Positions 16,949 through 26,151 of a DNA stretch of 64,000 nt are shown piece after piece. The number at the start of each line of letters is the position of its first letter. Position 1 is the stretch's first letter. Under the pieces are notes generated by a model that was given only the letters and a program-made list of their open reading frames with translations, was not told where the DNA came from and made no database searches. The DNA is from Sphingobium faniae (GTDB lineage Bacteria; Pseudomonadota; Alphaproteobacteria; Sphingomonadales; Sphingomonadaceae): positions 62,001 to 126,000 of the forward strand of contig FMTU01000010.1 of the NCBI GenBank assembly GCA_900100475.1, read 5' to 3'. A program made the position numbers and the translations under genes.

Positions 16949-17878
16949 GTGGGGCAGCGCCGATCTTTAATTATCTTGGCTTTTGCAGTTCTGCTGGGCT
17001 TTGCGGCGGTCTTTATCGCTAACAGCTTTCTGTTAAAGAAAGAGCAGCAGCAGGCGCAGGTGCCCGAAGGCATGGCGAAGGTCGTCGTCGCGCGCGTCCC
17101 CCTGCCTTATGGCACCGCCATCACCAATGAGAATATCCGCGTGGTCGACTGGCCGCGCGGTTCCTTGCCTGTGGGCACTTTTCATTCGCCGCTGCAACTG
17201 ACCTCCGCGGGCAAGCAGCGCGTGGTGATCCGCCCGGTCGAGGCAAACGAACCCCTGTTGGCCAGCAAGCTGTCGGGCGAAGGCGGTCGCGCTTCCATGG
17301 CGGGCCTGCTGCGCGCGGACATGCGCGCCACTGCCGTGCGCGTGAGCGACGTCGCGGCGGCGGGCGGCTTCGTGCTGCCGGGCGACACGGTCGACGTGCT
17401 GGTCACGCGGCAGGAACAGGGCGTGGGCGACGGGCCGACGCAGCAGATCACCGACGTGCTGTTGCAGGGCGTCCGCGTGATCGCCATCGACCAGAACGCC
17501 AATGACAATACGAAAGACCCGTCCGTGGGCAAGACCGCGACGCTGGAAACCAGCCAGGTGGACGCGCAGAAGCTGGCGCTCGCCCAGAATGTCGGCCAGT
17601 TGACGCTGGTGCTGCGCAATGTGGCGGACCAGCCCAATGCGGCGGTGCAGACGGTGGGTGTAGAGGATCTGCGCGACGGCGCCTATGTCGGCGGCTATCG
17701 CGGAGCATCGCCGGCCTATGCGGGCCTGCCCGCCGGGTTCATGCCCAGCGCCCCGCGCTATCGTCCGGCCGCACGGGCCGCTCCTGCGGGCGCGCCCAGG
17801 CTCAAGTCCACCGCCACGGTCGAAATCGTGCGCGGCACAAAGGGCAGCTCTTACGAGGTGAAGCGCTATGGCAGGTAA
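16949..17878 (+). CDS. cpaB: Flp pilus assembly protein CpaB/RcpC
   Basis: A periplasmic, membrane-anchored Tad assembly factor thought to stabilise the secretin. I place the start at GTG 16949, giving 309 residues: GGGGGAG lies 6 nt upstream. The protein then begins VGQRRSLIILAFAVLLGF, the normal CpaB anchor with the helix at the N-terminus. The in-frame ATG at 16883 would add 22 residues but is buried in the hairpin and lacks a ribosome site. An SAF/antifreeze-like domain follows (VVVARVPLPYGTAIT, about 45-105), then the RcpC domain with MRATAVRVSDVAAAGGFVLPGD. The tail is Pro/Ala-rich. It overlaps the start region of cpaC. Confidence 0.9.
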   Translation: MGQRRSLIILAFAVLLGFAAVFIANSFLLKKEQQQAQVPEGMAKVVVARVPLPYGTAITNENIRVVDWPRGSLPVGTFHSPLQLTSAGKQRVVIRPVEANEPLLASKLSGEGGRASMAGLLRADMRATAVRVSDVAAAGGFVLPGDTVDVLVTRQEQGVGDGPTQQITDVLLQGVRVIAIDQNANDNTKDPSVGKTATLETSQVDAQKLALAQNVGQLTLVLRNVADQPNAAVQTVGVEDLRDGAYVGGYRGASPAYAGLPAGFMPSAPRYRPAARAAPAGAPRLKSTATVEIVRGTKGSSYEVKRYGR

Positions 17879-17888
17879 GGGGGGACAT

Positions 17889-19430
17889 ATGCGGCGGGCA
17901 CCGGGAATGCGCGTGGCGCTGGGCGCCTTCGCGCTGGCGATGGTCGGCGGGATGCCGGTGGCAGGCGCGCAGACGCAGCTTGCGGCAGGCGTGCAGAGCA
18001 GCGACGCGATGCATGCGGGGCAGCTCGACGTGCCGCTCAACAAGAGCCAAGTGCTGACCGTCGACCGCCCCTTCGCCAAGGCGCTGGTGGGCAGCGACGA
18101 GGTGGCCGACATCCTGCCGATGACCAACCGCTCGCTCTATGTGCTGGGCAAGAAGGTCGGGACGACCAGCCTGACGCTGTATGACAGCCGCAACATGTTG
18201 ATCGCGGTGGTGGACGTGGCGGTCGGTCCGGACGTGGTGACGCTGAAGCGGCAGTTGGGCGAACTGATGCCCGGCGAGCCGATCGGCGCGCGCATCTCCA
18301 ACGACGCGCTGGTGCTGACGGGCACCGCCTCCAGCGCGGCGGCGATCCAGCGCGCGGTGGAAATCGCCAAGACCTATGCGGGCGGCGCGGAGAAGGTCGT
18401 CAATATGCTGACGATCGGCGCGTCGCAGCAGGTGATGCTCGAAGTGCGCTTTTCGGAGGTGAACCGCGGCGCAGCGAAGCAACTGGGCTTCAACCATAGT
18501 TTCGTCGGCAACAAGGTGGCGGGCAGCATCGGCGATCTGTCGGGCACTTCCATCATCGGTACCAATAATGATCGCGAGCCGACCATCATTCTCGACGGGT
18601 TGAAGGACGTGTTCGGCGTGGGCACGGCATCCTATTCCATCGGCAGCCTCAACATCTTTTCCGCGCTGGACGCGCTGGAACGCAAGGGGCTGGTCAAGAC
18701 GCTGGCCGAACCGACGCTGGTGGCGCTGTCGGGGGAAACGGCGTCCTTCCTCGCGGGCGGCGAATTTCCGATCCCGGTGATCCAGAACAGCAATAATGGC
18801 GGCGGCGGCGGTTCCGGCAATAATGGCGGCGGTGGCGGTGGCATCACCATCGAATTCAAGCCCTTTGGCGTCAGTCTGGGCTTCACGCCGACGGTGTTGA
18901 GCGACGGCATCATCAACCTGGTGGTGGAACCGGAGGTCAGCTCCATCGACCCGTCCGCTTCCGTGACGATCAACGGGCTGGTCATTCCGGGGCTGTTGAC
19001 GCGGCGGGCCAAGACGGTGGTGGAACTGCGCGACGGGCAATCCTTCGCGATTGCGGGACTGCTGCGGAACGACTTCCAGGACACGGTGCGGCAATTGCCG
19101 ATCCTGGGTTCCATCCCGATCATCGGGTCGCTGTTCCGTTCCACCGGCTTCCAGAAGCAGGAGACGGAACTGGTCATCGTCGTCACGCCGCGTCTGGTGC
19201 AACCGATGCGGCCGGAAGATGTGCGGTTGCCGACCGACCGGGTGGGCAATCCGCATGAACTGGATCTGTTCATGATGGGACGGACGGACAAGGCGATGGG
19301 GATCAATCCGCTGGACCCCAATGCCATGCCGCCCGAATCCGGGAAAGGCAGGGCGGCGGCGCCCTCCCTCGCGCCTGCGCCCGCACCGTCCGCGTCGCAG
19401 CCTGACACGCCAAGCGGCTATGAACCGTAA
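17889..19430 (+). CDS. cpaC: Tad secretin CpaC/RcpA
   Basis: The outer-membrane channel of the Tad pilus, 513 residues from the ATG at 17889, which has GGGGGGA upstream (an ATG at 17868 overlaps cpaB and is less likely). It has a signal peptide ending near VAGAQT and an N-terminal pilus-formation domain (DVPLNKSQVLTVDRPFAKA, NRSLYVLGKKVGTTSLTLYD). BON-like and secretin domains follow, with LSGETASFLAGGEFPIPV and GLLTRRAKTVVELRDGQSF. The insertion near residue 300 is almost only Gly, Asn and Ser. The C-terminal 40 residues are Pro/Ala-rich. It should pair with CpaB and the lipoprotein next door. Confidence 0.95.
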   Translation: MRRAPGMRVALGAFALAMVGGMPVAGAQTQLAAGVQSSDAMHAGQLDVPLNKSQVLTVDRPFAKALVGSDEVADILPMTNRSLYVLGKKVGTTSLTLYDSRNMLIAVVDVAVGPDVVTLKRQLGELMPGEPIGARISNDALVLTGTASSAAAIQRAVEIAKTYAGGAEKVVNMLTIGASQQVMLEVRFSEVNRGAAKQLGFNHSFVGNKVAGSIGDLSGTSIIGTNNDREPTIILDGLKDVFGVGTASYSIGSLNIFSALDALERKGLVKTLAEPTLVALSGETASFLAGGEFPIPVIQNSNNGGGGGSGNNGGGGGGITIEFKPFGVSLGFTPTVLSDGIINLVVEPEVSSIDPSASVTINGLVIPGLLTRRAKTVVELRDGQSFAIAGLLRNDFQDTVRQLPILGSIPIIGSLFRSTGFQKQETELVIVVTPRLVQPMRPEDVRLPTDRVGNPHELDLFMMGRTDKAMGINPLDPNAMPPESGKGRAAAPSLAPAPAPSASQPDTPSGYEP

Positions 19431-19440
19431 GGGAGGAAGC

Positions 19441-19746
19441 ATGATGCGTTATTCCATCTTGGCCTGTTGCGCGCTGATCCCGCTGGCGGCGGCCTGCACT
19501 CCCAATGATCCGACGCTGGGAGCGGCGATCCGCACAAACTATGCCCAGCAGGTCATCAATCCCGACCCGCATTATGACGGGCAGGAAATGGAAGGCGGCG
19601 ACGGTGCGCGGGCGGCGGCGGCCGTCGAACGCTATCGCACCGACAAGGTGAAGCAGCCGCGCACGATCCGCACGACCTCCGGCAGCGGCAGCGGCAGCGG
19701 CGGTGGTGGAGGCGGCGGCGGCGGGTCCGGCTCGGGCGGTTTCTAG
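19441..19746 (+). CDS. Small Tad-locus lipoprotein with Gly/Ser tail
   Basis: About 101 residues. A lipobox (LAAAC) follows a short signal peptide (MMRYSILACCALIPL), so the mature protein should be an outer-membrane lipoprotein. The middle reads PDPHYDGQEMEGGDGARAA, with VERYRTDKVKQPR after it. The last 25 residues are nearly all Gly and Ser. Its place between the secretin and tadG suggests the CpaD/pilotin position, but I see no solid CpaD similarity. GGGAGG precedes two adjacent ATGs (19441, 19444). Confidence 0.8.
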   Translation: MMRYSILACCALIPLAAACTPNDPTLGAAIRTNYAQQVINPDPHYDGQEMEGGDGARAAAAVERYRTDKVKQPRTIRTTSGSGSGSGGGGGGGGGSGSGGF

Positions 19747-19763
19747 GACGAAAGGGTGAAGCC

Positions 19764-21317
19764 ATGTCGATCAGGAGCAGAGGGCTGATAGCCGCAACCG
19801 GCGGCGCTGTCGCGCCGACGGTCGCGCTGTCGCTTTTTGGCCTGATCGCGGCAGGCGGCATCGCGTTCGACTATGCGCGGCTGGCGGCGATGGACACGGA
19901 GTTGCAGAGCGCGGCTGATCAGGCGGCGCTGGCGGCCGCAAGCCAGTTGGACGGGAAGCCGGGCGCTTGTGCAAGAGCCGCGAAGGCCGCGCGCGATCTG
20001 GTGGCGAATGACACGCGCTTCGCCAATGACGGCGAGGGGTTGGCGGTGACGATCCCCGACGAACCGGATTGCGACGCGGCGGGCGATGTCCGTTTCTATG
20101 AGACGAAGGACAAGTCCACGGCCGCCGTCGACGACGCCACGGCCAAGTTCGTCGAAATTCAGGTGGGAACCCGTCGCGCCAACTATGCCTTCACGCCGAT
20201 CGTGGCCGCGTTCCATGGGGATTCATCCGCGAAAGCCTATGCCGGAGTGGATGGCGCGCTCTGCGCCGTGGTGCCTTTCTTCATTTGCAATCCCGATGAG
20301 CCGTTGGGCAATACGAATCCGCTCTATCCTGTCTCGATTGCGCCCGGCACGGGTATCCAGATGTTGGAGGGGGGGCAGCAGAAAGGACCGGGCAATTTCG
20401 GTTTCCTGGTCTTTGCAGGCAGGGGGGCGAACAATCTGGCGGAAGCCCTGTCCAAGGATGCAGTCCTTGATGATTGTGCAAGCGTATCACCTTCGGTTGA
20501 TACTGAGCCTGGTCAAATGACTTCGGTTTTTGATGCATTGAATCGGCGCTTTGATGTGATTGCTAACGGGAATACTTGCCCGCAAGGGCCGTGTTCACCC
20601 TCCACGAACGTCGTGAAGGACTTGGTGTTGCCGAATAATAGCTGCTCCAAAAAATGGCAGGAAAATGATGCGACAGCAGCGAACCTCTTGACCAACAGTC
20701 CCGGTCGTTACCGGCCGTCAAGCAATGCTCCGCTGGCTGTCACGGTGACGCCGACCGCCATGGGGTTGCCCCGTGATATATGTCATGCTGTCAGCAATGG
20801 CGGGTCTTGCACGAAGGGTCAGATTGGCGACGGGGTATGGGATCGAGGAGCCTATTTTCGCTCCAACCATCCGGGTCTCGATTGGTCGAATACGTCCGGC
20901 TTGGGATCAAGTGTAACCCGGTATCAGACCTATCTATGGGAAGCCGAAAACGCGAGCAATATGCCTCTCTCCAAGGCGATGACTGCGGGGACATTCAATA
21001 GCGGTCCTATTTGCAGCGCACCGGGCATCGCGCCGAATTCCGATACTGACCGGCGGCGATTGACGTCGGCTGTGGTCAATTGTCGGGCGGCGGGCAAGAT
21101 CAATGGACGTAAGACGATCTCTGTCGCCGCTTTTTCCGACATTTTCCTTGTTGAGCCGAGCTTTAGTCGGACGAAATGCAATAGCGGCAGCGGTTGTAAC
21201 ACAGCGATAACCGGTAATCAGGACATCTACGTCGAGTTTATCGGGGCGTCCGGCACAGGACAGGGCGGCGGTACGCCCCAGATCACGCGGCGCGAAACGC
21301 CGCGCCTGATCGAATAG
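19764..21317 (+). CDS. tadG: TadG-like minor pseudopilin / assembly protein
   Basis: A 517-residue protein with an N-terminal TadE/TadG helix (APTVALSLFGLIAAGGIAFDYARL) followed by the family motif LQSAADQAALAAASQLDG. A large, cysteine-containing extracytoplasmic domain follows. Cysteines recur as FICN, CPQGPC, CSKKW, DICHAV, KCNSGSGCN. The first quarter is GC-rich like its neighbours. From about 20,450 onward the DNA is clearly more AT-rich with different codon use, suggesting replacement or rapid divergence of the exposed part. AAGGGTGAA precedes the ATG. Confidence 0.85.
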   Translation: MSIRSRGLIAATGGAVAPTVALSLFGLIAAGGIAFDYARLAAMDTELQSAADQAALAAASQLDGKPGACARAAKAARDLVANDTRFANDGEGLAVTIPDEPDCDAAGDVRFYETKDKSTAAVDDATAKFVEIQVGTRRANYAFTPIVAAFHGDSSAKAYAGVDGALCAVVPFFICNPDEPLGNTNPLYPVSIAPGTGIQMLEGGQQKGPGNFGFLVFAGRGANNLAEALSKDAVLDDCASVSPSVDTEPGQMTSVFDALNRRFDVIANGNTCPQGPCSPSTNVVKDLVLPNNSCSKKWQENDATAANLLTNSPGRYRPSSNAPLAVTVTPTAMGLPRDICHAVSNGGSCTKGQIGDGVWDRGAYFRSNHPGLDWSNTSGLGSSVTRYQTYLWEAENASNMPLSKAMTAGTFNSGPICSAPGIAPNSDTDRRRLTSAVVNCRAAGKINGRKTISVAAFSDIFLVEPSFSRTKCNSGSGCNTAITGNQDIYVEFIGASGTGQGGGTPQITRRETPRLIE

Positions 21318-21325
21318 GTGTGGCG

Positions 21326-21868
21326 ATGCGGAGGATGAACCTGTTCAGGGCGAAAAACGGAACGGCGGCAGCGGAAATGGCGCTGGTCGCGCCATTGCTC
21401 ATCATCCTGATGTTCGGGTCCGTCGAACTGGGCAATTACTTCATGAGCGAGCATGTGGTGGTGAAGGCGGTGCGTGACGGCGCGCGCTATGCAGGGCGGC
21501 TGGGCTTTACCAACTTCGGCTGCACTTCGGCATCCACCGGGCAAACGCCGGGAGGACCCGTCGTCGACAATACGCGCAATCTGGTGCGGACGGGGCAGAT
21601 CACGGGTGGCTCTGCGCGGCTGACGGGATGGACCGATCCGGAATCCATCAACGTGACCTATGATTGCGTGGAATCAGCCAGCGATCCGTCCAATCCTACC
21701 TATTCAGGCATTTACGAAGGATCATCCTATGTTCCTGTCGTCAAGGTGGAGATCGTGACGTCCGGCGACCACCGGCTCAAATATAATTCGCTGTTCAACA
21801 ATCTGGGGTTCGCCGGCAACGCATTATATCTGCGCGCCCAATCGCAATCGGCGGTAATGGGGCTATGA
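21326..21868 (+). CDS. tadE: TadE-like pseudopilin (first copy)
   Basis: A 180-residue protein with a short leader and the TadE helix NGTAAAEMALVAPLLIILMFG, where the Glu corresponds to the pseudopilin +5 residue. The motif YFMSEHVVVKAVRDGARYAGRL follows, typical of TadE. Start options are GTG 21320, ATG 21326 and ATG 21335; 21326 has AGGTG at reasonable spacing. It overlaps the next gene by 4 nt (ATGA), so the pair is translationally coupled. Confidence 0.85.
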   Translation: MRRMNLFRAKNGTAAAEMALVAPLLIILMFGSVELGNYFMSEHVVVKAVRDGARYAGRLGFTNFGCTSASTGQTPGGPVVDNTRNLVRTGQITGGSARLTGWTDPESINVTYDCVESASDPSNPTYSGIYEGSSYVPVVKVEIVTSGDHRLKYNSLFNNLGFAGNALYLRAQSQSAVMGL

Positions 21869-22518
21869 AAAGACGCATCACCACTCTTTGCCGTGACAGA
21901 ATGGGCGCAACCGCGGTGGAATTCGCGATGGTGCTGCCCTTGTTGTTGCTCCTGCTACTGGGGATCATCGACGCAGGGCGCTGGATGTGGACCTTGAATC
22001 GCGCGGAAAAGGCAACGCAGTTCGGGGTGCGCTATGCTGTGGTCACGGATATGGTGCCCAATGGGTTGACGAACTACAGCTTTGCCGCGCAGGGAAATGT
22101 GCCGCAGGGGCAGGTCGTGGACCAGAGCAACTTTGGAGGAGCCAGTTGCACATTCAATGGGACCGTCGCCACCTGCACGTGCAAGACGGCAAAATGCGGT
22201 CCCGCCAATCTCATCAATAATCAAGCGAATGCCAATGCGGCATTCGGCCTGATCGTAAAATGCATGCATCGTATATTGGGGGAACTGCCCGGCAGCGCCG
22301 TACAGGTCGATTATATCAATTCAGGTCTTGGATTTTCAGGCGATCCCAATGGCCCCGATATTTCGCCTTTGGTGCGTGTCAGCATCGTGAAAGATGGTAT
22401 CCCCTTCACGCCCATTGCGCTTTTCAACCAATTGACCTTCCCCATGCCGCAGGTATCGGCGGAACTGACGATGGAAGATGGGCAGGGAAGCGATTTCTCC
22501 AAATGTCCGTCGTCATGA
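21865..22518 (+). CDS. TadE-like pseudopilin (second copy)
   Basis: A 217-residue protein with the helix MGATAVEFAMVLPLLLLLLLG after a basic leader (MKRRITTLCRDR); the Glu of AVEFA is the pseudopilin Glu. The segment DAGRWMWTLNRAEKATQFGVRYAVV follows. The C-terminal domain has four clustered cysteines (ASCTFN, TCTCKTAKC). The 4-nt overlap with the preceding gene indicates coupling. It probably forms a minor pseudopilin complex with TadE and TadG. Confidence 0.85.
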   Translation: MKRRITTLCRDRMGATAVEFAMVLPLLLLLLLGIIDAGRWMWTLNRAEKATQFGVRYAVVTDMVPNGLTNYSFAAQGNVPQGQVVDQSNFGGASCTFNGTVATCTCKTAKCGPANLINNQANANAAFGLIVKCMHRILGELPGSAVQVDYINSGLGFSGDPNGPDISPLVRVSIVKDGIPFTPIALFNQLTFPMPQVSAELTMEDGQGSDFSKCPSS

Positions 22519-22556
22519 AGGAATGGTGGTGAAATAGTGAACGACGGGCAGTCAAA

Positions 22557-23780
22557 TTGAAAGGTCATCGAACCGTGGGCATCGGGACAAAGGCAGGGGA
22601 ACCGGATATCTGGACGCTCGATAGCGGGCGGAACGGCATCGACGTAGTCCTTTCCGAGGAGGAAGTGCGCTCGTCGGACCTGACGGCGGGCGAGGGTGCC
22701 GGGCAGGTGCTGCGGTTGACCATGCTGGCGGCTGATCGGCCGCTGCCGCCCGCCCTGATCGAGCAGGCCCGCGCCGTGCTGCTGGAGGTCAGCCCGGACA
22801 GCATCGCGTCGATGGAGCGGCTGAAGGGCTTGCGTCGATCGCATCCCGACCTGCCCATAGTCGCGGCGGTGCGGGACGCGAGCCTGCCCGTCATGCGGGA
22901 ACTCCTGCGGGGTGGCGTGGCCGATGTCGTCAGCCTGCCGCTGCGCGCCGACGAGTTGACCAATGTACTGCGCGACCTGGCGGCCTTGTTGGAAAAGCGG
23001 CAGGCCACCGTCGGTCTTGGCCAGTTGATCACCTCCATCAAGACGGTGGGCGGCGTCGGCGCGACCACCATATTGACGCAGATGGCCAGCCTCGACGCCC
23101 GCTCCGGCGCGGCGACGGGGCGCCGCGTGTGCCTGATCGACCTGGACGTGCAGTTCGGCAATGCGGCGACCTATCTGGGCGTGGACAGCCCGCTGACGCT
23201 CCGCGACCTGCTGGCGGCGGGCAATCGCGTCGATGCGGAACTGCTGCGGACGGTCGCGGTCCAGACCCGGTCGGGGCTGAACCTCATCACCGCGCCCAAC
23301 GACATCATGCCGCTGGAGGCGGTCGATCCCGAACAGATTTATCGCATCATTGACCTGGCGCGGCAGGAATATGATGCCGTCTATCTGGACCTGCCTGGCA
23401 ACTGGACGAACTGGTCGCTTTCGCTGGTCGCGCGATCCGATATATTGCTGCTGATCGTGGAACTCAGCATCGCAAGCCTGCGGCAGGCGCGGCGGCAGAT
23501 CGCGCTGTTGCGGAACGAAGGCATCAATCCCACGCAATTGCATGTCGTGGCCAATCGCGTGGAAAAGCGGCTGTTCCGCGCCATCGGTCTGGAGGAAGCG
23601 GAAAAGGCGCTGGACCAGCCGATCGAATTCAGCATCGCCAACGACTTCCCGCTGGTCAATTCGGCGCTGGATCAGGGTGTGCTGATCGAGGATCTGAAGG
23701 CCAAAAGCCGCGTGTGCAAGGATTTCCAGGCGCTGGTCGAAAGTTGCGTGGCGCAGGCATCGCGGGGTGAACAGGGCTGA
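22557..23780 (+). CDS. cpaE: Tad localisation ATPase-like protein CpaE/TadZ
   Basis: A 407-residue protein with an N-terminal receiver-like domain (about 40-140) and a C-terminal ParA/MinD-type domain. The nucleotide loop reads VGGVGATTI: as in CpaE proteins, the usual P-loop lysine is replaced, so ATP hydrolysis may be weak or absent. LIDLDVQFGNAATYL and DYPLVNS-like FPLVNSALDQG segments fit the family. CpaE recruits the pilus ATPase to its site in the cell. The start is a TTG at 22557 with no good ribosome site; a GTG at 22575 (GIGTKAG) is possible. It overlaps cpaF by 1 nt. Confidence 0.9.
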   Translation: MKGHRTVGIGTKAGEPDIWTLDSGRNGIDVVLSEEEVRSSDLTAGEGAGQVLRLTMLAADRPLPPALIEQARAVLLEVSPDSIASMERLKGLRRSHPDLPIVAAVRDASLPVMRELLRGGVADVVSLPLRADELTNVLRDLAALLEKRQATVGLGQLITSIKTVGGVGATTILTQMASLDARSGAATGRRVCLIDLDVQFGNAATYLGVDSPLTLRDLLAAGNRVDAELLRTVAVQTRSGLNLITAPNDIMPLEAVDPEQIYRIIDLARQEYDAVYLDLPGNWTNWSLSLVARSDILLLIVELSIASLRQARRQIALLRNEGINPTQLHVVANRVEKRLFRAIGLEEAEKALDQPIEFSIANDFPLVNSALDQGVLIEDLKAKSRVCKDFQALVESCVAQASRGEQG

Positions 23781-25141
23781 TGTGGAAGATCGACAAATCC
23801 GGCCCGGCCTCTGTCGAGCGCATGGAAGCGGCGGAAGAGGCGAGCGAACTGCGCCGCGAACGGGACGAGCAGCGGCATATCGACCTCAAGGTCGCGCTGC
23901 ACCAGAAGCTGCTGGACCTCATCAACCTGTCAGCGCTGGACAGCATGTCGCGCCCGCAGGTGGAGGCGGAGATCGGAGAGATTGTCTATGAGCAGCTCGC
24001 GCTCCAGAAACATGCGCTCAATCAGGAGGAAAGGCGGCGGCTGGTCGGTGATATCCTCGACGAATTGCTGGGGCTGGGGCCGCTGGAGCCGTTGCTGAAG
24101 GACAGCACCGTCAACGACATTCTCGTCAACGGCTATAATCTGGTGTTCGTGGAGCGGCAGGGACGGCTGGAGGAAACGCCCGTCCGCTTCAAGGATGAGA
24201 AGCATCTTCTGCGCATTGTCCAGAAGATCGTTTCGGCGGTCGGGCGGCGGGTGGATGAATCCGCGCCCTATGTCGATGCGCGTCTGGCCGATGGGTCGCG
24301 CGTCCATGCCATCGTGCCGCCACTGGCGGTGGACGGGTCGCTGCTGTCCATCCGCAAATTCGCCAGCGTGCCGATCAACATGGCGAAGCTGGTCGCGCTG
24401 GGCAGTATCCCCGAAGCGGTGGCCGACGTGTTGCAGGCGGTGGTCGCGGGGCGGCGCAACATATTGATTTCCGGCGGCACCGGGTCGGGTAAGACGACGC
24501 TGCTCAACGCCATGTCGGCTTCCATCGCGGTGGATGAACGAATCCTGACGATCGAGGATTCGGCCGAACTGCAATTGCAGCAGCGCCATGTCGCGCGCCT
24601 TGAAACGCGGCCCGCCAATCTGGAAGGGCGGGGCGAAGTGACGCAGCGAGATCTGGTGAAGAACGCGCTGCGCATGCGGCCCGACCGCATCATTGTGGGC
24701 GAGGTGCGCGCCGGCGAAGCCTTCGACATGCTTCAGGCGATGAACACCGGCCATGACGGGTCGATGACCACGGTCCACGCCAACACGCCCCGCGACGCGC
24801 TGGCGCGGCTGGAACAGATGATCGGTATGAGCGGCATCGACATTTCACCCCGCTCGGCTCGCGCGCAGATCGCCTCGGCGATCAATGTGGTGGTGCAGGT
24901 GGGACGACTGGCCGACGGGCGCAGGCGCCTGCTCAGCCTGTCGGAGATCACCGGCATGGAAGGGGAAGTCATCACCATGCAGGAGATATTCCGTTTCCGC
25001 ATGACGGGCCGCGACGAACATGGCGCGGTGCTGGGCCGGTTCGAGGCGACCGGGATCAGGCCACATTTCCTGGGCGAACTGACCGATCGCGGGCTGCACC
25101 TGCCGCCTGAACTGTTCCGGCCAGAGACGGCGATCCACTGA
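23780..25141 (+). CDS. cpaF: Tad secretion ATPase CpaF/TadA
   Basis: A 453-residue hexameric traffic ATPase driving Tad pilus assembly at the inner membrane. An N-terminal charged segment is followed by the VirB11/TadA core: LVNGYNLVFVERQGRL, Walker A ISGGTGSGKTT (about 230), Asp box ILTIEDSAELQL, Walker B RIIVGEVRAGEAFDMLQAM and His box MTTVHANTPRDAL. Length is standard. It shares one base with cpaE upstream and one base with tadB downstream, so translation of the whole block is coupled. Confidence 0.96.
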   Translation: MWKIDKSGPASVERMEAAEEASELRRERDEQRHIDLKVALHQKLLDLINLSALDSMSRPQVEAEIGEIVYEQLALQKHALNQEERRRLVGDILDELLGLGPLEPLLKDSTVNDILVNGYNLVFVERQGRLEETPVRFKDEKHLLRIVQKIVSAVGRRVDESAPYVDARLADGSRVHAIVPPLAVDGSLLSIRKFASVPINMAKLVALGSIPEAVADVLQAVVAGRRNILISGGTGSGKTTLLNAMSASIAVDERILTIEDSAELQLQQRHVARLETRPANLEGRGEVTQRDLVKNALRMRPDRIIVGEVRAGEAFDMLQAMNTGHDGSMTTVHANTPRDALARLEQMIGMSGIDISPRSARAQIASAINVVVQVGRLADGRRRLLSLSEITGMEGEVITMQEIFRFRMTGRDEHGAVLGRFEATGIRPHFLGELTDRGLHLPPELFRPETAIH

Positions 25142-26142
25142 TGCCCGGCTATGTCATCCGCATCATGGTCCTGGTGCTGCTGTTCGCGGCGGTGATACTG
25201 GCGATTGAGGGCGTAGTCGGCTGGTATCGCAGCCGGGTGGGCACGACGCGAGCCGTCAACAAGCGGCTGAAGCTGATCGCGGGCGGCGCGCAGCGCAATG
25301 TCGTTCTGTCGAAGCTGCGCCGCGACGATGAAGCCGCCCGCTACGACCCGGAAAGGCTGTCGGGACGCGCGGCGCTGGGCATCGTGCATATGCTGCATGG
25401 CGCGGGAATCCCCTATTCCGCGCAGATGGTGATGAGCGGCATGGCGCTGGCGGTGGCGATCCTGTTCGCGCTGGTGATGCTGCTGGCGGGGCTGGGCGGC
25501 TATGCGCTGACTGGCGGAGTGGCTGTGCTGGCGCTCGTGTTCGCGGTGGCGCTGGGCGCGGGACTGCCGCTGGCGCTGATCTCGCGATTGAACCAGCGGC
25601 GGCACAAGAAGATGGAGGACCAGTTCCCGGTCGCGCTCGACACTTTCGTCCGCGCGTTGCGGGCCGGACATCCGATCGCGGCGGCGCTGGAACTGCTGAC
25701 GGTCGAGATGAAGGATCCCATCGGCACGGAATTCGGCATCGTGGCGGATGAAGTCACCTATGGCGCGGACCTGCGCGATGCATTGCAGCGCATGGCGGAA
25801 CGGTGGGGGATGAACGACCTGCACATGTTCGTCGTGTCGCTTTCGATTCAAAGCGAGACAGGCGGAAATCTGGCGGAAATCCTGGAAAATCTGTCCAGCG
25901 TCATCCGCGAGCGGCACAGCCTTTTCATGAAGGTGCGTGCGTTGAGTTCGGAAGGACGGACGACGGCGCTGATGCTGACGGTGCTGCCGATCCTGGCCTT
26001 CATCGCGCTGTTCCTGATGAACCCCGGTTTCTATCTGGACGTGGCGCAGGACAGCATGTTCATCACCGGCTTCGTCGGCCTGGCCCTGCTCTATGTGATC
26101 GGGTTCGTCACGATCCGGCGCATGGTCGATATCAAGGTATAG
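25141..26142 (+). CDS. tadB: Tad inner-membrane platform protein TadB
   Basis: A 333-residue T2SF/GspF-domain protein. It has one N-terminal helix, a pair of helices around 100-150 (LAVAILFALVMLLAGLGG) and two C-terminal helices. The cytoplasmic GspF domain reads DQFPVALDTFVRALRAGHPI with ELLTVEMKDPIG. It forms the inner-membrane platform with TadC and engages CpaF. The start overlaps the cpaF stop (TGATG). Confidence 0.95.
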   Translation: MPGYVIRIMVLVLLFAAVILAIEGVVGWYRSRVGTTRAVNKRLKLIAGGAQRNVVLSKLRRDDEAARYDPERLSGRAALGIVHMLHGAGIPYSAQMVMSGMALAVAILFALVMLLAGLGGYALTGGVAVLALVFAVALGAGLPLALISRLNQRRHKKMEDQFPVALDTFVRALRAGHPIAAALELLTVEMKDPIGTEFGIVADEVTYGADLRDALQRMAERWGMNDLHMFVVSLSIQSETGGNLAEILENLSSVIRERHSLFMKVRALSSEGRTTALMLTVLPILAFIALFLMNPGFYLDVAQDSMFITGFVGLALLYVIGFVTIRRMVDIKV

Positions 26143-26151
26143 GGGGCGGAC

